64,000 bases of DNA from an uncultured Lachnospiraceae bacterium (GCA_934317005.1 CAKREB010000010.1:1-64000); one strand, 5' to 3'; numbered from the stretch's first letter, positions 35,120-45,248 are shown. Translations and numbers: made by a program. Notes: generated from the letters alone by a model not told the origin.

Positions 35120-36304
35120 CTACAGTTCTTCCAAAAGAGAATGTCCGATCGTTCCCTCCGGCATCTTCACACCAAAGTTTTTGGCAATCGTTGCTCCGAT
35201 CACAGCAAAGGTATCCTGCTCCTGCAGTACCTTTCCACCATGCATGGATGGAGAATATGCCAAAAACGGAACTTTTTCTCTCGTATGGTCGGTTCCTGTA
35301 TAAGTTGGATCGTTTCCATGATCTGCCGTCAGGATCAAAAGATCATCCTCTCGTAAAACCGGTAACAGCTCTCCAAGCTTTTTATCAAATCTCTCGATCT
35401 CTTCTCCATATCCGACCGGATTTCTGCGATGCCCCCACAGTGCATCAAAATCAACCAGATTAGTAAAGCAAAGTCCCTTAAAATCACTCTTTGCAATTTC
35501 TATCGTCTGTTCCATTCCATGGACAGAGCTTTTTGACTTATTGGATGCTGTCAGACCTTCTCCGTCAAAGATATCATATATCTTTCCCACTGAGATCACA
35601 TCATATCCATTTTCTTTCAGTACGTTTAGCACTGTTTTTCCAAAAGGCTTTAGTGCATAGTCATGTCGGTTTGAAGTCCGTACAAACTCGCCCTTTTTCT
35701 TTCCGACATACGGACGTGCGATCACGCGCCCAACCTTCCACTCATCCTTCATCGTCAGACGGCGTGCGATCTCACAGTAGTGATAGAGATTTTCCAGTCC
35801 CATCGTTTCTTCGTTACCACAGATCTGCAGAACGGAATCTGCTGAGGTATACACGATCAGATGTCCCTCGTTAATCTCCTCTTCGCCAAGCTCTTCTAAA
35901 ATCTCGGTGCCGCTCGCACTTTTATTTCCGATAATCTTTCTGCCAGTCTCTTTTTCCAGAGCATCAATCAATTCCTTTGGAAAACCATGCTCTGTAAAAG
36001 TAATAAATGGTTTGGTAATGTATAACCCCATCATCTCCCAGTGACCGGTCATTGTATCCTTTCCGGTGCTGCGTTCTCTAAGCTTTGCATACACTGCCAT
36101 CGGTTCCTTTACCGGTGGTACGCCCTGAATCGTATGCAGATTGGCAAGCCCAAGCCTTTGCAGATTTGGGATATGAAACGCCTTCATCTTCTGGCTGATA
36201 TGTCCCAGGGTATCTACCTGCACATCTCCGTATTCTCTGGCATCCGGCATTTCACCGACTCCAAGTGAATCCAGCACGACTACAAATACTCTCTGATATT
36301 TCAT
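35120..36304 (-). CDS. deoB: Phosphopentomutase
   Basis: A 394-residue alkaline-phosphatase-superfamily enzyme interconverting (deoxy)ribose 1- and 5-phosphate in nucleoside salvage. It shows VFVVVLDSLGVGEMPDA, TGKDTMTGHWEMMG, ASGTEILEELG, NLVDFDALWGHRRNPVGYGE and LTADHGNDPTYTGTDHTRE, with the metal-binding Asp/His. The ATG at 36304 lies six bases after GAGG. Nucleoside phosphorylase and deoC are not adjacent. Confidence 0.97.
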   Translation of the reverse strand: MKYQRVFVVVLDSLGVGEMPDAREYGDVQVDTLGHISQKMKAFHIPNLQRLGLANLHTIQGVPPVKEPMAVYAKLRERSTGKDTMTGHWEMMGLYITKPFITFTEHGFPKELIDALEKETGRKIIGNKSASGTEILEELGEEEINEGHLIVYTSADSVLQICGNEETMGLENLYHYCEIARRLTMKDEWKVGRVIARPYVGKKKGEFVRTSNRHDYALKPFGKTVLNVLKENGYDVISVGKIYDIFDGEGLTASNKSKSSVHGMEQTIEIAKSDFKGLCFTNLVDFDALWGHRRNPVGYGEEIERFDKKLGELLPVLREDDLLILTADHGNDPTYTGTDHTREKVPFLAYSPSMHGGKVLQEQDTFAVIGATIAKNFGVKMPEGTIGHSLLEEL

Positions 36305-36412
36305 AATCATCCTCTTTTCTGCGCACCTTTTTGCACGTAACAGGCTTGTGTCAAGTGCGCACAGACACAAATCCCGCATGTGAACCTTCTATCTCTTTAC
36401 AGAAACCACATC

Positions 36413-37351
36413 CTACACAAGTGTTTCATTTGCAAATAAACCGGCAACTGCTGCCTGATATTCACTCAATTTATTTGTTTTTTTAATCTTTTTTAAATAC
36501 TTTTCGTAATTTGTAAAAGATGGTGCCAGATAAATCCAAAGCTCTTTCATCTTAAACAAAGCATGAATGTCACCGGACATGACTTCCCGATAATCTTCTA
36601 ACAGCCGGTCCATAAACGTGCGCACAACACTTTTTTCAATCACATCCTGCTTTTTTGCGGCATTTCCAACAAAGCCGGGATGTGAAAGAAATCCTCTACC
36701 GATCATTATATGCTCTAAATTCGGAAATGCCTCCTGCAACTGCTTTGCATCCTCACTGCTCAAAATATCACCGTTATAACAGACAGGATTTTTGCTATGC
36801 CCGTATGCATATTCAAAGATTTCCCTGTGTACCCTCCCCTTATAAAATTCCATTCTGGTTCTCGGATGGATCGTCAAAAGCTTTACAGGATAACGATTGT
36901 AGATTTTCAAAAGATCATAAAATTCTTCCGGTCGTTCAACTCCAAGTCTTGTCTTAATCGATATGGCACAACTGCATTTTTGAAAAATAGTATCTAAAAA
37001 GCGGTCTAACTCCTCTGTTCTTGCCAAAAAACCTGAACCTCTGCCCTTTGATACCACTGTTCCGGAGGGACAGCCTAAGTTTAGATTGACCTCGTTATAG
37101 CCTAGCTCCTGCATCTGCTCTGCCGCACGGCAAAAGTTCTCTGCCTGATTTGTCAAAAGCTGTGGCACCAGATGTATCCCCTGATTGTGTTCCGGCAAAA
37201 TATCTTTTCTCTCTTTATTTTTCATGATGCCGCCATCTCTTGTCACTACAAAAGGACTGTAATAGCAATCAATGCCGCCAAAAATATCCTGATATGCCTT
37301 TCGAAAAATATATCCTGTAATCCCCTCCAAAGGCGCAAAATATATCTGCAC
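36413..37351 (-). CDS. tRNA-dihydrouridine synthase family protein
   Basis: A 312-residue FMN-dependent Dus enzyme reducing uridines in tRNA. FAPLEGITGYIFRKAY at the start, NLNLGCPSGTVVSKGRGSGF with the catalytic Cys, ISIKTRLGVERPEEF, TIHPRTRMEFYKGR and MIGRGFLSHPG. Start is GTG six bases after GAGG. The target position in tRNA cannot be told from sequence. Confidence 0.9.
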   Translation of the reverse strand: MQIYFAPLEGITGYIFRKAYQDIFGGIDCYYSPFVVTRDGGIMKNKERKDILPEHNQGIHLVPQLLTNQAENFCRAAEQMQELGYNEVNLNLGCPSGTVVSKGRGSGFLARTEELDRFLDTIFQKCSCAISIKTRLGVERPEEFYDLLKIYNRYPVKLLTIHPRTRMEFYKGRVHREIFEYAYGHSKNPVCYNGDILSSEDAKQLQEAFPNLEHIMIGRGFLSHPGFVGNAAKKQDVIEKSVVRTFMDRLLEDYREVMSGDIHALFKMKELWIYLAPSFTNYEKYLKKIKKTNKLSEYQAAVAGLFANETLV

Positions 37352-37387
37352 GATCTACCTCTTTTCTATTGTAATTCTATCATAAAG

Positions 37388-38338
37388 CTATGATTCCTTT
37401 TTCTGTTCCAGATACTTCTGGGAAATTCCTTTCGAAACCCGCTTATCACAGATGATTGGAAGTGCATACTGATGATTCTTCATCACCACTTCACTGCACA
37501 CTCCGCCATCCTCTCCGTCTAACGTCCACTGCACGTCATCCTCGCTTGTAATATGAATCGCACTTGCACTAAACTGAAAAATACGCTCGGAATCAAACTT
37601 CTTAGACATCAGTGCATTTAAGGTTGCCTGCAATTCCAAAGGATTGCGGATCTCTTTGATAAATAATGCCTCAAACAGTCCGTCATCCATCATAATGTCC
37701 ATTTTGCTATATGCTTTATATCCTGCCACGGAAACAGAGTTGCTGACCAATCCAAGTATAAACTCATCTTCTATCACATTGCCATCATACTCTATCTTCA
37801 TACGATGTGTCTTGATATCCGCAATATGCTTCAGTGCCTCTGCAAAATACGCGACCTTTCCCAGTGCATTTTTCCACTCCTGCGGTGTCTGATATGATAC
37901 CTCTGTAAATGCACCAAATCCTGAAACATATGTAAAATAGCGGTCATTAAATTGTCCCAGATCACATCGGAACACACTGCCTTCCGTAATCAGCCTGGCT
38001 GCCTTTTTCATAATCTTTGGAATCTTTAATGTCGAAGCAAAATCATTGACGGTTCCTGCCGGAATATAGCCACAGATTGGTCTTTTTTCTATATCCAGTG
38101 CCATAAGTCCTGACGCTACTTCGTTCATAGTGCCATCTCCGCCGGAGCAGACAACATATTCAAATTCTTTCCCGCGCTCTTTTACAATATTCGTTGCATC
38201 TTCTTTTCCCTGTGTGGCAAAAATTGTAATTTCAAAGCCACCTGCACACAATACCTGAATAATATCCGAAAGCTTATTGCGAATCTGCTCTTTTCCAGCC
38301 ATTGGATTATAAATAAACAACATCTTTTTCACAAGCAT
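37388..38338 (-). CDS. Diacylglycerol-kinase-family lipid kinase
   Basis: A 316-residue DAGK/YegS-type kinase. MLFIYNPMAGKEQI at the start, VVCSGGDGTMNEVASGLM (nucleotide-binding GGDGT) and GYIPAGTVNDFASTLKIP follow. It probably phosphorylates diacylglycerol produced by envelope polymer synthesis, returning it to phospholipid (family knowledge). SD GAGG, five bases before the ATG. Confidence 0.9.
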   Translation of the reverse strand: MLVKKMLFIYNPMAGKEQIRNKLSDIIQVLCAGGFEITIFATQGKEDATNIVKERGKEFEYVVCSGGDGTMNEVASGLMALDIEKRPICGYIPAGTVNDFASTLKIPKIMKKAARLITEGSVFRCDLGQFNDRYFTYVSGFGAFTEVSYQTPQEWKNALGKVAYFAEALKHIADIKTHRMKIEYDGNVIEDEFILGLVSNSVSVAGYKAYSKMDIMMDDGLFEALFIKEIRNPLELQATLNALMSKKFDSERIFQFSASAIHITSEDDVQWTLDGEDGGVCSEVVMKNHQYALPIICDKRVSKGISQKYLEQKKES

Positions 38339-38388
38339 TTCACCTCATCCTCTTTTATGTCCTACAAACTACGCTATATCGTTCTTTT

Positions 38389-39429
38389 CTATTTTTTGAG
38401 ATCATCCGTAATAAACATCGCATCCCCAAAAGAAAAGAAACGGTATTTCATTGCCACTGCCTCATGATATGCTTCCATAATATGTTCTTTTCCTGCCAAC
38501 GCAGAAACTAACATCAAAAGTGTCGATTCCGGCAGATGAAAATTCGTGATCAGGCAATCTAATACCTTAAAATGATATCCGGGATAAATAAAGATACTGG
38601 TATCTCCTTCCCCTGCCTGTACTTTTCCATCCTCCGTTGCTGCTGACTCAATGGTTCTGCAGCTTGTCGTTCCCACACAGATCACTCTTCCCCCATTTTC
38701 TTTGGTCTGATTGATCGTATCGGCTGCTTCTTTTGTCACACGGTAATATTCCGTGTGCATATGATGCTTTGTCACATCATCAACCTTAACCGGACGAAAT
38801 GTTCCCAGTCCGACATGCAGTGTAACACGCGCGATGGATATTCCCTTGTCCTGAATGGCTTTTAGAAGCTCCTGCGTAAAATGAAGCCCAGCTGTCGGAG
38901 CTGCTGCTGAACCCTCGTATTTTGCATAAACTGTCTGGTAACGGTTCTTATCCTTTAACGCATGCGTAATATATGGTGGAAGCGGCATCTGTCCTAACTG
39001 ATCTAACACTTCCTCAAAAATGCCTTCGTAGGAAAACTGTATCAGACGGTTTCCCTCTTCTACGACCTCAAGCACCTCTGCCTTTAAAATGCCATCCCCA
39101 AAAACAAGCTTTGCGCCCGGACGTGCTTTCTTTCCGGGCTTAACTAACGTTTCCCACACATTATCCTGCTTTCTCTTTAACAGAAGAACCTCTACCTTTC
39201 CACCAGTGTCCTCCTTCTGACCGATCAGGCGCGCCGGAATGACCTTCGTATCATTTAATACCAGACAATCTCCTGCATTCAGATAATCTATAATATGATG
39301 AAAGTCTGTATGTTCTCTCTCCCCTGTTTCCTTGTCCAAAAGCATCAGACGTGATGATGCGCGGTCTTCTAACGGGTCCTGCGCGATCAACTCTTCCGGT
39401 AAATCATAATAAAAGTCTGCTGTCTTCAT
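38389..39429 (-). CDS. queA: S-adenosylmethionine:tRNA ribosyltransferase-isomerase
   Basis: A 346-residue enzyme that transfers the ribosyl part of SAM to preQ1 in tRNA, forming epoxyqueuosine. FYYDLPEELIAQDPLEDR, VLNDTKVIPARLIGQK, YAKYEGSAAAPTAGLHFTQELL, HVGLGTFRPVKVDDVTKHHMHTEYY, GTTSCRTIES and FHLPESTLLMLVSALAG are all present. The ATG at 39429 lies after GAGG. Its product is the substrate of QueH, encoded at 26.5 kb. Confidence 0.97.
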   Translation of the reverse strand: MKTADFYYDLPEELIAQDPLEDRASSRLMLLDKETGEREHTDFHHIIDYLNAGDCLVLNDTKVIPARLIGQKEDTGGKVEVLLLKRKQDNVWETLVKPGKKARPGAKLVFGDGILKAEVLEVVEEGNRLIQFSYEGIFEEVLDQLGQMPLPPYITHALKDKNRYQTVYAKYEGSAAAPTAGLHFTQELLKAIQDKGISIARVTLHVGLGTFRPVKVDDVTKHHMHTEYYRVTKEAADTINQTKENGGRVICVGTTSCRTIESAATEDGKVQAGEGDTSIFIYPGYHFKVLDCLITNFHLPESTLLMLVSALAGKEHIMEAYHEAVAMKYRFFSFGDAMFITDDLKK

Positions 39430-39513
39430 GATCAAACCTCATTTCCTAATATCTATTCCTTCTAAAAGAGTGCTGTTTTTACCGACACCCTGATAGGATG
39501 TTTCCTATAAAGT

Positions 39514-39571
39514 AAGAAAAATCCGCTATACAATTTCCTTGTCATGCAAAGCATAATTATATAACGGATTT
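39514..39571 (-). terminator. Terminator after tarJ
   Basis: AAATCCG/CGGATTT (39519-39525 with 39565-39571), extended by TATA/TATA across a one-base bulge, followed by TTCTTAC on the minus strand. It ends the tarL-like/leuC/leuD/tarI/tarJ unit. Confidence 0.7.
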
Positions 39572-39591
39572 CTATAAAAAGCAAATATCTG

Positions 39592-40617
39592 CTACTTGTT
39601 CCAGAGCATGATCGTCTTACCGATACTCTTATGGATATCTGTTTCAAATGCCTTATTCATATCTGCGATTGTATGAATCTCAATCTGTGCACCGACAATA
39701 TTACTTAAGTAATTAATAATCTCCGGATGCTCCTTGTAAAGCTCTACAGTCTTTAAAAAATCAGCTCTTCCGCTTCGGCTGCTTCCAAAGATCCGCAGCC
39801 CCTTTTCTAAGACCATACGCGTATTGATCGGCACCGGATATTCTGATACACCTAAGATAGAAATAGTTCCTTCCGGCTGAATATGATCAATGATCTGATT
39901 GATCGCTTTCTGGGAAGCATCTCCTCCGACACACTCAAATGCATGATCTACCAGAAGATCTTCCGGAATGTCTGTTACCGAAAAGGTGTCATCTGCAAAG
40001 GAAAACTGTGCCATCTTATCCTGATCCACACCAAAAATATAAAGCTTTGTATCCGGAAACATTGCCTTAAAAAAGATAGAAGTAATATAACCTAAGTTTC
40101 CATCTCCCCAGATACCAACTGCATTTCTGCGCTGATGTGCAATGCTGTCAAAACGGCGGATCGCATGTACACTGACAGAAACTAACTCCGTAAATGCTGC
40201 CACGATCTTATCGATCGACGGATCAAGCGGTACGACACGGTCAGGATCTAACGCAACATGCTCCTGCATAAAGCCGTCAAAACCACTTGCGCGGAACTTG
40301 CTGCTGCGCAGGTAATTTTCCGCAATAATATCATCATGTTCTACCGGTGTGTTTGGTATCATGATCACGGAATCTCCGCTATGAAAAGTTCCTGTCGGAT
40401 CATAGACAACTTCTCCCAGACCTTCATGGATCAATGCCATCGGAAGCTTCTGCTTCATAACCTCTGCCGGACGCAGTCCCTGATAATAGCGCTGATCTGC
40501 ATGGCAGATTGACAAATGAGTTGGTCTGACAATAATCTGACCCGAATGTAAATCAATATCACTAAATTCCACTTCAAAACGCCGTGGTGCTACCAGGCGA
40601 TATACTGTATTTAACAT
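39592..40617 (-). CDS. tarJ: Ribulose-5-phosphate reductase (TarJ)
   Basis: A 341-residue zinc-type medium-chain alcohol dehydrogenase that reduces ribulose 5-phosphate to ribitol 5-phosphate for CDP-ribitol. NTVYRLVAPRRFEVEF, LSICHADQRYYQG, LPMALIHEGLGEVVYDPTG, VIMIPNTPVEHDDIIAENYL and FGSSRSGRADFLKTVELY match the TarJ family closely. I start at the ATG at 40617, matching other TarJ proteins. It is the last gene of its operon, 98 bp after tarI. Confidence 0.92.
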   Translation of the reverse strand: MLNTVYRLVAPRRFEVEFSDIDLHSGQIIVRPTHLSICHADQRYYQGLRPAEVMKQKLPMALIHEGLGEVVYDPTGTFHSGDSVIMIPNTPVEHDDIIAENYLRSSKFRASGFDGFMQEHVALDPDRVVPLDPSIDKIVAAFTELVSVSVHAIRRFDSIAHQRRNAVGIWGDGNLGYITSIFFKAMFPDTKLYIFGVDQDKMAQFSFADDTFSVTDIPEDLLVDHAFECVGGDASQKAINQIIDHIQPEGTISILGVSEYPVPINTRMVLEKGLRIFGSSRSGRADFLKTVELYKEHPEIINYLSNIVGAQIEIHTIADMNKAFETDIHKSIGKTIMLWNK

Positions 40618-40715
40618 ATTCCTCTCCATTCCACCGGGTACGTTTGGATGCCCGGTCGCTTAAACGTATGCTCCCATCTGCTGATATGACATGTTTAATG
40701 CGCATACCATACAAT

Positions 40716-41435
40716 CTATTTACCTGCTTTCTGATCCTGAATCAAAGATTCTGCTACGCGAAGGTCATACGGATAAGTAATCTTGATATTAAATACTTCT
40801 CCCTGCACCAAATATACCTTTTCTCCCTTGATGACAAAAATCTTAGACGCATCCGTCAAAATTTCTTTTTCATCTTCCGATAAGGACTGATATAAATCTT
40901 TTAACTTTTTCGCCTTAAATGTCTGTGGTGTCTGTCCCTGATACATCTTAGAACGATCCGGAACGGATGTGATCACATTGCCATTCTGACTTTCTACGAT
41001 CGTGTCTGTTGCCGGAATAACCGTATCAACAGCACCATATTCCAAACCATATTTGATATTTTCTTCAATGATGCGATATGTCAAAAATGGTCTTACAGAA
41101 TCATGTGTCACGATCAAAGTATCATCATCTAAACCATATTCTTTCTCAATATAAGCAATTGAATTCATGATCGTTTCATTTCTTGTGCTGCCACCTTCTA
41201 AAACGACTACATGATCTGCACCCTCGCCAAGATATTTCTTAACAAGATTTTTCGTATTCTCCACCCACTGCTTTGGACAAAGAACGATCAGCTTTGTAAA
41301 TGCATCATGTACAAAAAACTTCTCGATCGTATGAATAATAATCGGCTTATCTCCAACCTTTAAATACTGCTTTGGCTTTTCTACATTACCCATACGGCTG
41401 CCGATTCCACCGGCAAGAATTACTCCAAATACCAT
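40716..41435 (-). CDS. tarI: Ribitol-5-phosphate cytidylyltransferase (TarI)
   Basis: A 239-residue IspD/TarI-family nucleotidyltransferase: VILAGGIGSRMGNVEKPKQYLKV, LEGGSTRNETIMNSI, VTHDSVRPFLTYRII and QGQTPQTFKAKKL. With tarJ after it, it most likely makes CDP-ribitol rather than the isoprenoid precursor. SD GAGGG; starts 24 bp after leuD. Confidence 0.9.
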   Translation of the reverse strand: MVFGVILAGGIGSRMGNVEKPKQYLKVGDKPIIIHTIEKFFVHDAFTKLIVLCPKQWVENTKNLVKKYLGEGADHVVVLEGGSTRNETIMNSIAYIEKEYGLDDDTLIVTHDSVRPFLTYRIIEENIKYGLEYGAVDTVIPATDTIVESQNGNVITSVPDRSKMYQGQTPQTFKAKKLKDLYQSLSEDEKEILTDASKIFVIKGEKVYLVQGEVFNIKITYPYDLRVAESLIQDQKAGK

Positions 41436-41459
41436 GTTCTTCCCTCACATTTCTGTTAC

Positions 41460-41948
41460 TTATTTGTTTTCGTTAATGTAGTTGATCAGACCTTCTGCCT
41501 TAATGATTTTCTGCATAAAAGGTGGGAATGCCTGACCTTTGTATTCTGTTCCCTTTGTCTTATCATAAATCATTCCGCTGTCAAAATCAATTTCTACTGT
41601 ATCACCGGCTTCAATTTCCTTTGCTGCTTCCGGACATTCAATGATTGGAAGTCCAATGTTGATCGCATTGCGATAAAAGATACGTGCAAAGGTTTCTGCG
41701 ATAACACAGCTGATACCGGAAGCCTTGATTGCGATTGGTGCATGCTCTCTGGATGAACCACAGCCAAAGTTTTTATTTGCAACCATAATGTCGCCCTTTT
41801 TAACACGCTTTACAAAATCAGGATCAATATCTTCCATACAACTCTTTGCAAGCTCTGCCGGATCTGAAGAATTCAGATATCTTGCCGGGATAATTACGTC
41901 TGTATCTACATTGTCACCATATTTATGAACTGTACCACATGCTTTCAT
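41460..41948 (-). CDS. leuD: 3-isopropylmalate dehydratase small subunit
   Basis: A 162-residue swivel domain of the short, archaeal/clostridial LeuD type. KYGDNVDTDVIIPARYLN, NFGCGSSREHAPIAIKASG, ARIFYRNAINIGLPIIEC. It pairs with leuC upstream to isomerise isopropylmalate in leucine synthesis. SD GAGG. Confidence 0.95.
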   Translation of the reverse strand: MKACGTVHKYGDNVDTDVIIPARYLNSSDPAELAKSCMEDIDPDFVKRVKKGDIMVANKNFGCGSSREHAPIAIKASGISCVIAETFARIFYRNAINIGLPIIECPEAAKEIEAGDTVEIDFDSGMIYDKTKGTEYKGQAFPPFMQKIIKAEGLINYINENK

Positions 41949-41996
41949 CCTTTTTACCTCTTTCCTGCACTGACATCTTATTTCATTTAGTGTTTC

Positions 41997-42076
41997 AGTG
42001 CTTTTTGCACTAAACGATTACTGCTTTACGTTCTGACTTTTCTATTTTGATCAGGCGATACATTTCATCACCTGAT
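41997..42076 (-). other. leuC-leuD intergenic hairpins
   Basis: The 149-bp gap holds a 10-bp stem (ATCAGGTGAT/ATCGCCTGAT, 42050-42076) and AGTGC-TTTTT-GCACT (41997-42011), the latter competing with a CACTG/CAGTG pairing further on. No T run follows, so these look like processing or mRNA-stability elements rather than terminators. Confidence 0.4.
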
Positions 42077-42097
42077 TTTCATGCTCTTAACTGCTTC

Positions 42098-43363
42098 TTA
42101 CAGACCAATATCAGATGGCTGTGAGATCTTACCTGTTACAGCACTTGCCGCAGCAACAGCCGGACTTGCCAGATAAACCTCTGAATCCACATGTCCCATA
42201 CGTCCTACGAAGTTACGGTTTGTCGTAGAAACGGCTCTCTCTCCCGCTGCCAGAATACCCATATAACCACCAAGACATGGTCCACAGGTAGGTGTACTTA
42301 CAATCGCACCTGCATTGATAAAAGTCTGTACCAGACCTTCCTCAATTGCCTGCATATAAATTGCCTGTGTTGCCGGGATCACGATTACGCGGAGACCATC
42401 TGCCACCTTGCGTCCCTTTAATATCTCTGCTGCTGTACGAAGATCTTCAATACGGCCATTTGTGCAGGAACCGATCACTACCTGATCAATCTTTACATCA
42501 CCGGCTTCGGAAACCGTCTTTGTATTTTCCGGAAGATGTGGAAATGCTACAGTCGGCTCTAACTTGCTTAGATCAATCGTATATTCTGCATCGTATACTG
42601 CATCCTCATCTGCCTCATAAACCGTATATTTCTTTGTAGAGTGCTCTTCCATATATGCAATTGTCTTATCGTCAACCGGGAAGATACCATTCTTAGCGCC
42701 TGCTTCGATTGCCATATTTGCAATAGAGAAACGGTCATCCATAGAAAGGTTTGCTACACCATCTCCGGTAAATTCCATTGATTTATAAAGTGCACCGTCT
42801 ACACCGATCATTCCAATGATATGTAAAATAACATCCTTACCGCTGACCCACTTAGAAGGCTTTCCTGTAAGTACAAACTTAATGGCTGCAGGAACCTTAA
42901 ACCACGCCTGACCTGTGATCATGCCACAACCCATATCTGTACTTCCGACACCTGTCGAAAATGCACCAAGCGCACCATATGTACAAGTGTGTGAATCTGC
43001 ACCGATACATGTTTCACCTGCTACGATCAGTCCTTTTTCCGGAAGAAGGGCATGTTCAATACCCATCTGTCCTACCTCAAAGTAGTTTGTAATATCGTGT
43101 GCCTTTGCATATTCTCTGACACACTTACAATGCTCTGCAGACTTGATATCCTTATTTGGTGCGAAATGATCCGGCACCAATGCTACCTTGTCCTTATCAA
43201 ACACTGTCTTTTTGTTAAGCTTTTCTACCTCATGGATTGCAACCGGTCCGGTAATATCATTGGCAAGTACCAGATCAAGATCTGCCTCGATCAACTGTCC
43301 TGCTTCTACAGATTCCAAGCCTGCATGTGCTGCCAGGATCTTCTGTGTCATTGTCATTCCCAT
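42098..43363 (-). CDS. leuC: 3-isopropylmalate dehydratase large subunit
   Basis: A 421-residue [4Fe-4S] aconitase-family protein of the short LeuC type. GETCIGADSHTCTYGALGAFSTGVGSTDM, VVIGSCTNGRIEDLR and the cluster cysteines in STPTCGPCLGGYMGILAAGE. GGAGG precedes the ATG. It lies between the tarL-like gene (43 bp away) and leuD. Confidence 0.96.
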   Translation of the reverse strand: MGMTMTQKILAAHAGLESVEAGQLIEADLDLVLANDITGPVAIHEVEKLNKKTVFDKDKVALVPDHFAPNKDIKSAEHCKCVREYAKAHDITNYFEVGQMGIEHALLPEKGLIVAGETCIGADSHTCTYGALGAFSTGVGSTDMGCGMITGQAWFKVPAAIKFVLTGKPSKWVSGKDVILHIIGMIGVDGALYKSMEFTGDGVANLSMDDRFSIANMAIEAGAKNGIFPVDDKTIAYMEEHSTKKYTVYEADEDAVYDAEYTIDLSKLEPTVAFPHLPENTKTVSEAGDVKIDQVVIGSCTNGRIEDLRTAAEILKGRKVADGLRVIVIPATQAIYMQAIEEGLVQTFINAGAIVSTPTCGPCLGGYMGILAAGERAVSTTNRNFVGRMGHVDSEVYLASPAVAAASAVTGKISQPSDIGL

Positions 43364-43406
43364 AATAATTCCTCCATTCTATCTAAGCCAGATTTTTATA
43401 ATCTGA

Positions 43407-45248
43407 TCATCTGCTTTCTAAACATTTATAGATTAAGTCAACCGTTCTCTGTGAGCTCTTTCCATCCTTTCCATCGAAGAAACGGTCACGGAAAAGCTCT
43501 AACTTCTGCTGATCCAACTCACCCGATGCGATAGATGACGCAATATCGTCAAAATGCGTAACAATCTTTCCCGGTACAAATGTTTCGTATTCATAATAGA
43601 AACCTCTTGTCGCAATATACTGCTCCAGATCAAATACATAAAACAGCATCGGAATCTTTAACAGTGATGCTTCAAATACAACCGATGAATAGTCTGTGAT
43701 CAAAACATCTGTGACAAACAAAAGATCATTTAATTCTGAATTCATGGAAAGATCAATGATCGCATCCTTATACTTTGGATGAATGATATTGCGGTTCTTG
43801 ACAAACGGATGGTGTTTGATGATGATCGCATATTCATCCCCTAACTCTTCGTATAACTTATTGACATCAAAAAGCTCGATTGGATAATATCCGCTGTTCT
43901 TGCCATTCCCACGGAAAGTCGGTGCAAACAGAACGATCTTTTTGTCCTTTAGCTTAGGATACTTCTCATAAAATGACGTAACTACTTTGCTCTTATATGC
44001 CTCATCAAAGAAGATATCTGTTCTTGGAACACCGGTCGCCACAACCTTTTCCGGTGAAAGGCCAAAGCCCTCTGCATAAAACTTAGCAATCTCCTGTGAG
44101 CTTACCGTAGCAAAGTCATAGCTGCGGTGGTTTGGACTCTTTAATGTCTGTCCACCCTTTTTACCCAGACGGCTGCAGCCAAATGTCTTAAATGCACCAC
44201 ATGCATGCCATAGCTGTATCAACTTCGTTCCCTCTCTTCGCGGCATCTTAAAAAGCAGTTCCATATAGTCATCAACTAAGATTACCTTTGAATCCGCAAA
44301 GTAGATTGCCAGTCGAAGCATATTCGAAAACTTCATCTTTCTGACACTCTTATCATCCAGCACAAAACGGATATCTAACTTTGGATCATCCTTTAAAAGA
44401 TTATAGACAAACTCAAAGTTACCACTTAAATCTGTTCTTCTGTTCGAGAAAAAGACAATTCTGTTTTCCTTTACCTTCACATGAGAAGCCACACTGTTTA
44501 CAAACTGCATACACTTTAGCTTAAACGGCAATATGCCAAAGTTTATATGACAAAATGAATTGAGCTTCCAGCGTGCATGCTTCAATATATAAATGAACCT
44601 GTTAGAAAGGCTGATCGAACCTTTCCGTGCTGCACATCCAAACGCTGCCAACACTGCATCCGCTATAAAGACCGGAAGCAGGCAGATGCCAACGATCAAA
44701 AGGATAAGCTTCCACAGCCCACCGATTATTTTCTTAATTCCTTTGATCACCTTTCTGCCTGTCGTGATCCGCTCCGGTTTAAACTTTGCGAAAAGATCAA
44801 TATCTCCCTGCTCTGTCGAAAAGATAATATCATAGAAATCACCTTTTCCTGTATTTTCCTCTTCATCGTCATTGCCTTCATCACCGGCTTCTTCGTCATC
44901 ATCATACTTCTGATTGACAATCTCACCTAACTGAAATGGAACATGCTCCATATAGTTATCTCCGTACATCACATCGAATGATACGGTAATCTGCTTTCCG
45001 AGCGGTTCGTTGTAAAAAATGTTCCGCACATCATAACTATACTGCGCATAGATCAAAAATGCACCATTTCTCTCCGTGTACGATATTGTTAAAAGAGGAA
45101 CCCGCCGTATCTGTGTTCCACTGTCAAAGACTACTGTAATCTTAGGATTTCTGACAAGACTGTCATATGGTCCCCGCACATTAACGGAAAGAAGGAATTT
45201 CCATCCTTTTAATTCCGCCTGCTCTACAGTAAGCTTTATATCATTCAT
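43407..45248 (-). CDS. CDP-glycerol/ribitol phosphotransferase (TagF/TarL type)
   Basis: A 613-residue teichoic acid polymerase-like protein. The N-terminal ~120 residues are beta-rich, then comes an acidic linker (DDDEEAGDEGNDDEEEN, about 115-131), a hydrophobic segment near 180-205, and a C-terminal glycerophosphotransferase domain (LIQLWHACGAFKTFG, ATGVPRTDIFFDE, IIKHHPFVKN, VLITDYSSVVFEASLLKIPMLFY). With tarI and tarJ downstream, ribitol phosphate is the likely substrate (inference). SD GAGG. Confidence 0.85.
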   Translation of the reverse strand: MNDIKLTVEQAELKGWKFLLSVNVRGPYDSLVRNPKITVVFDSGTQIRRVPLLTISYTERNGAFLIYAQYSYDVRNIFYNEPLGKQITVSFDVMYGDNYMEHVPFQLGEIVNQKYDDDEEAGDEGNDDEEENTGKGDFYDIIFSTEQGDIDLFAKFKPERITTGRKVIKGIKKIIGGLWKLILLIVGICLLPVFIADAVLAAFGCAARKGSISLSNRFIYILKHARWKLNSFCHINFGILPFKLKCMQFVNSVASHVKVKENRIVFFSNRRTDLSGNFEFVYNLLKDDPKLDIRFVLDDKSVRKMKFSNMLRLAIYFADSKVILVDDYMELLFKMPRREGTKLIQLWHACGAFKTFGCSRLGKKGGQTLKSPNHRSYDFATVSSQEIAKFYAEGFGLSPEKVVATGVPRTDIFFDEAYKSKVVTSFYEKYPKLKDKKIVLFAPTFRGNGKNSGYYPIELFDVNKLYEELGDEYAIIIKHHPFVKNRNIIHPKYKDAIIDLSMNSELNDLLFVTDVLITDYSSVVFEASLLKIPMLFYVFDLEQYIATRGFYYEYETFVPGKIVTHFDDIASSIASGELDQQKLELFRDRFFDGKDGKSSQRTVDLIYKCLESR

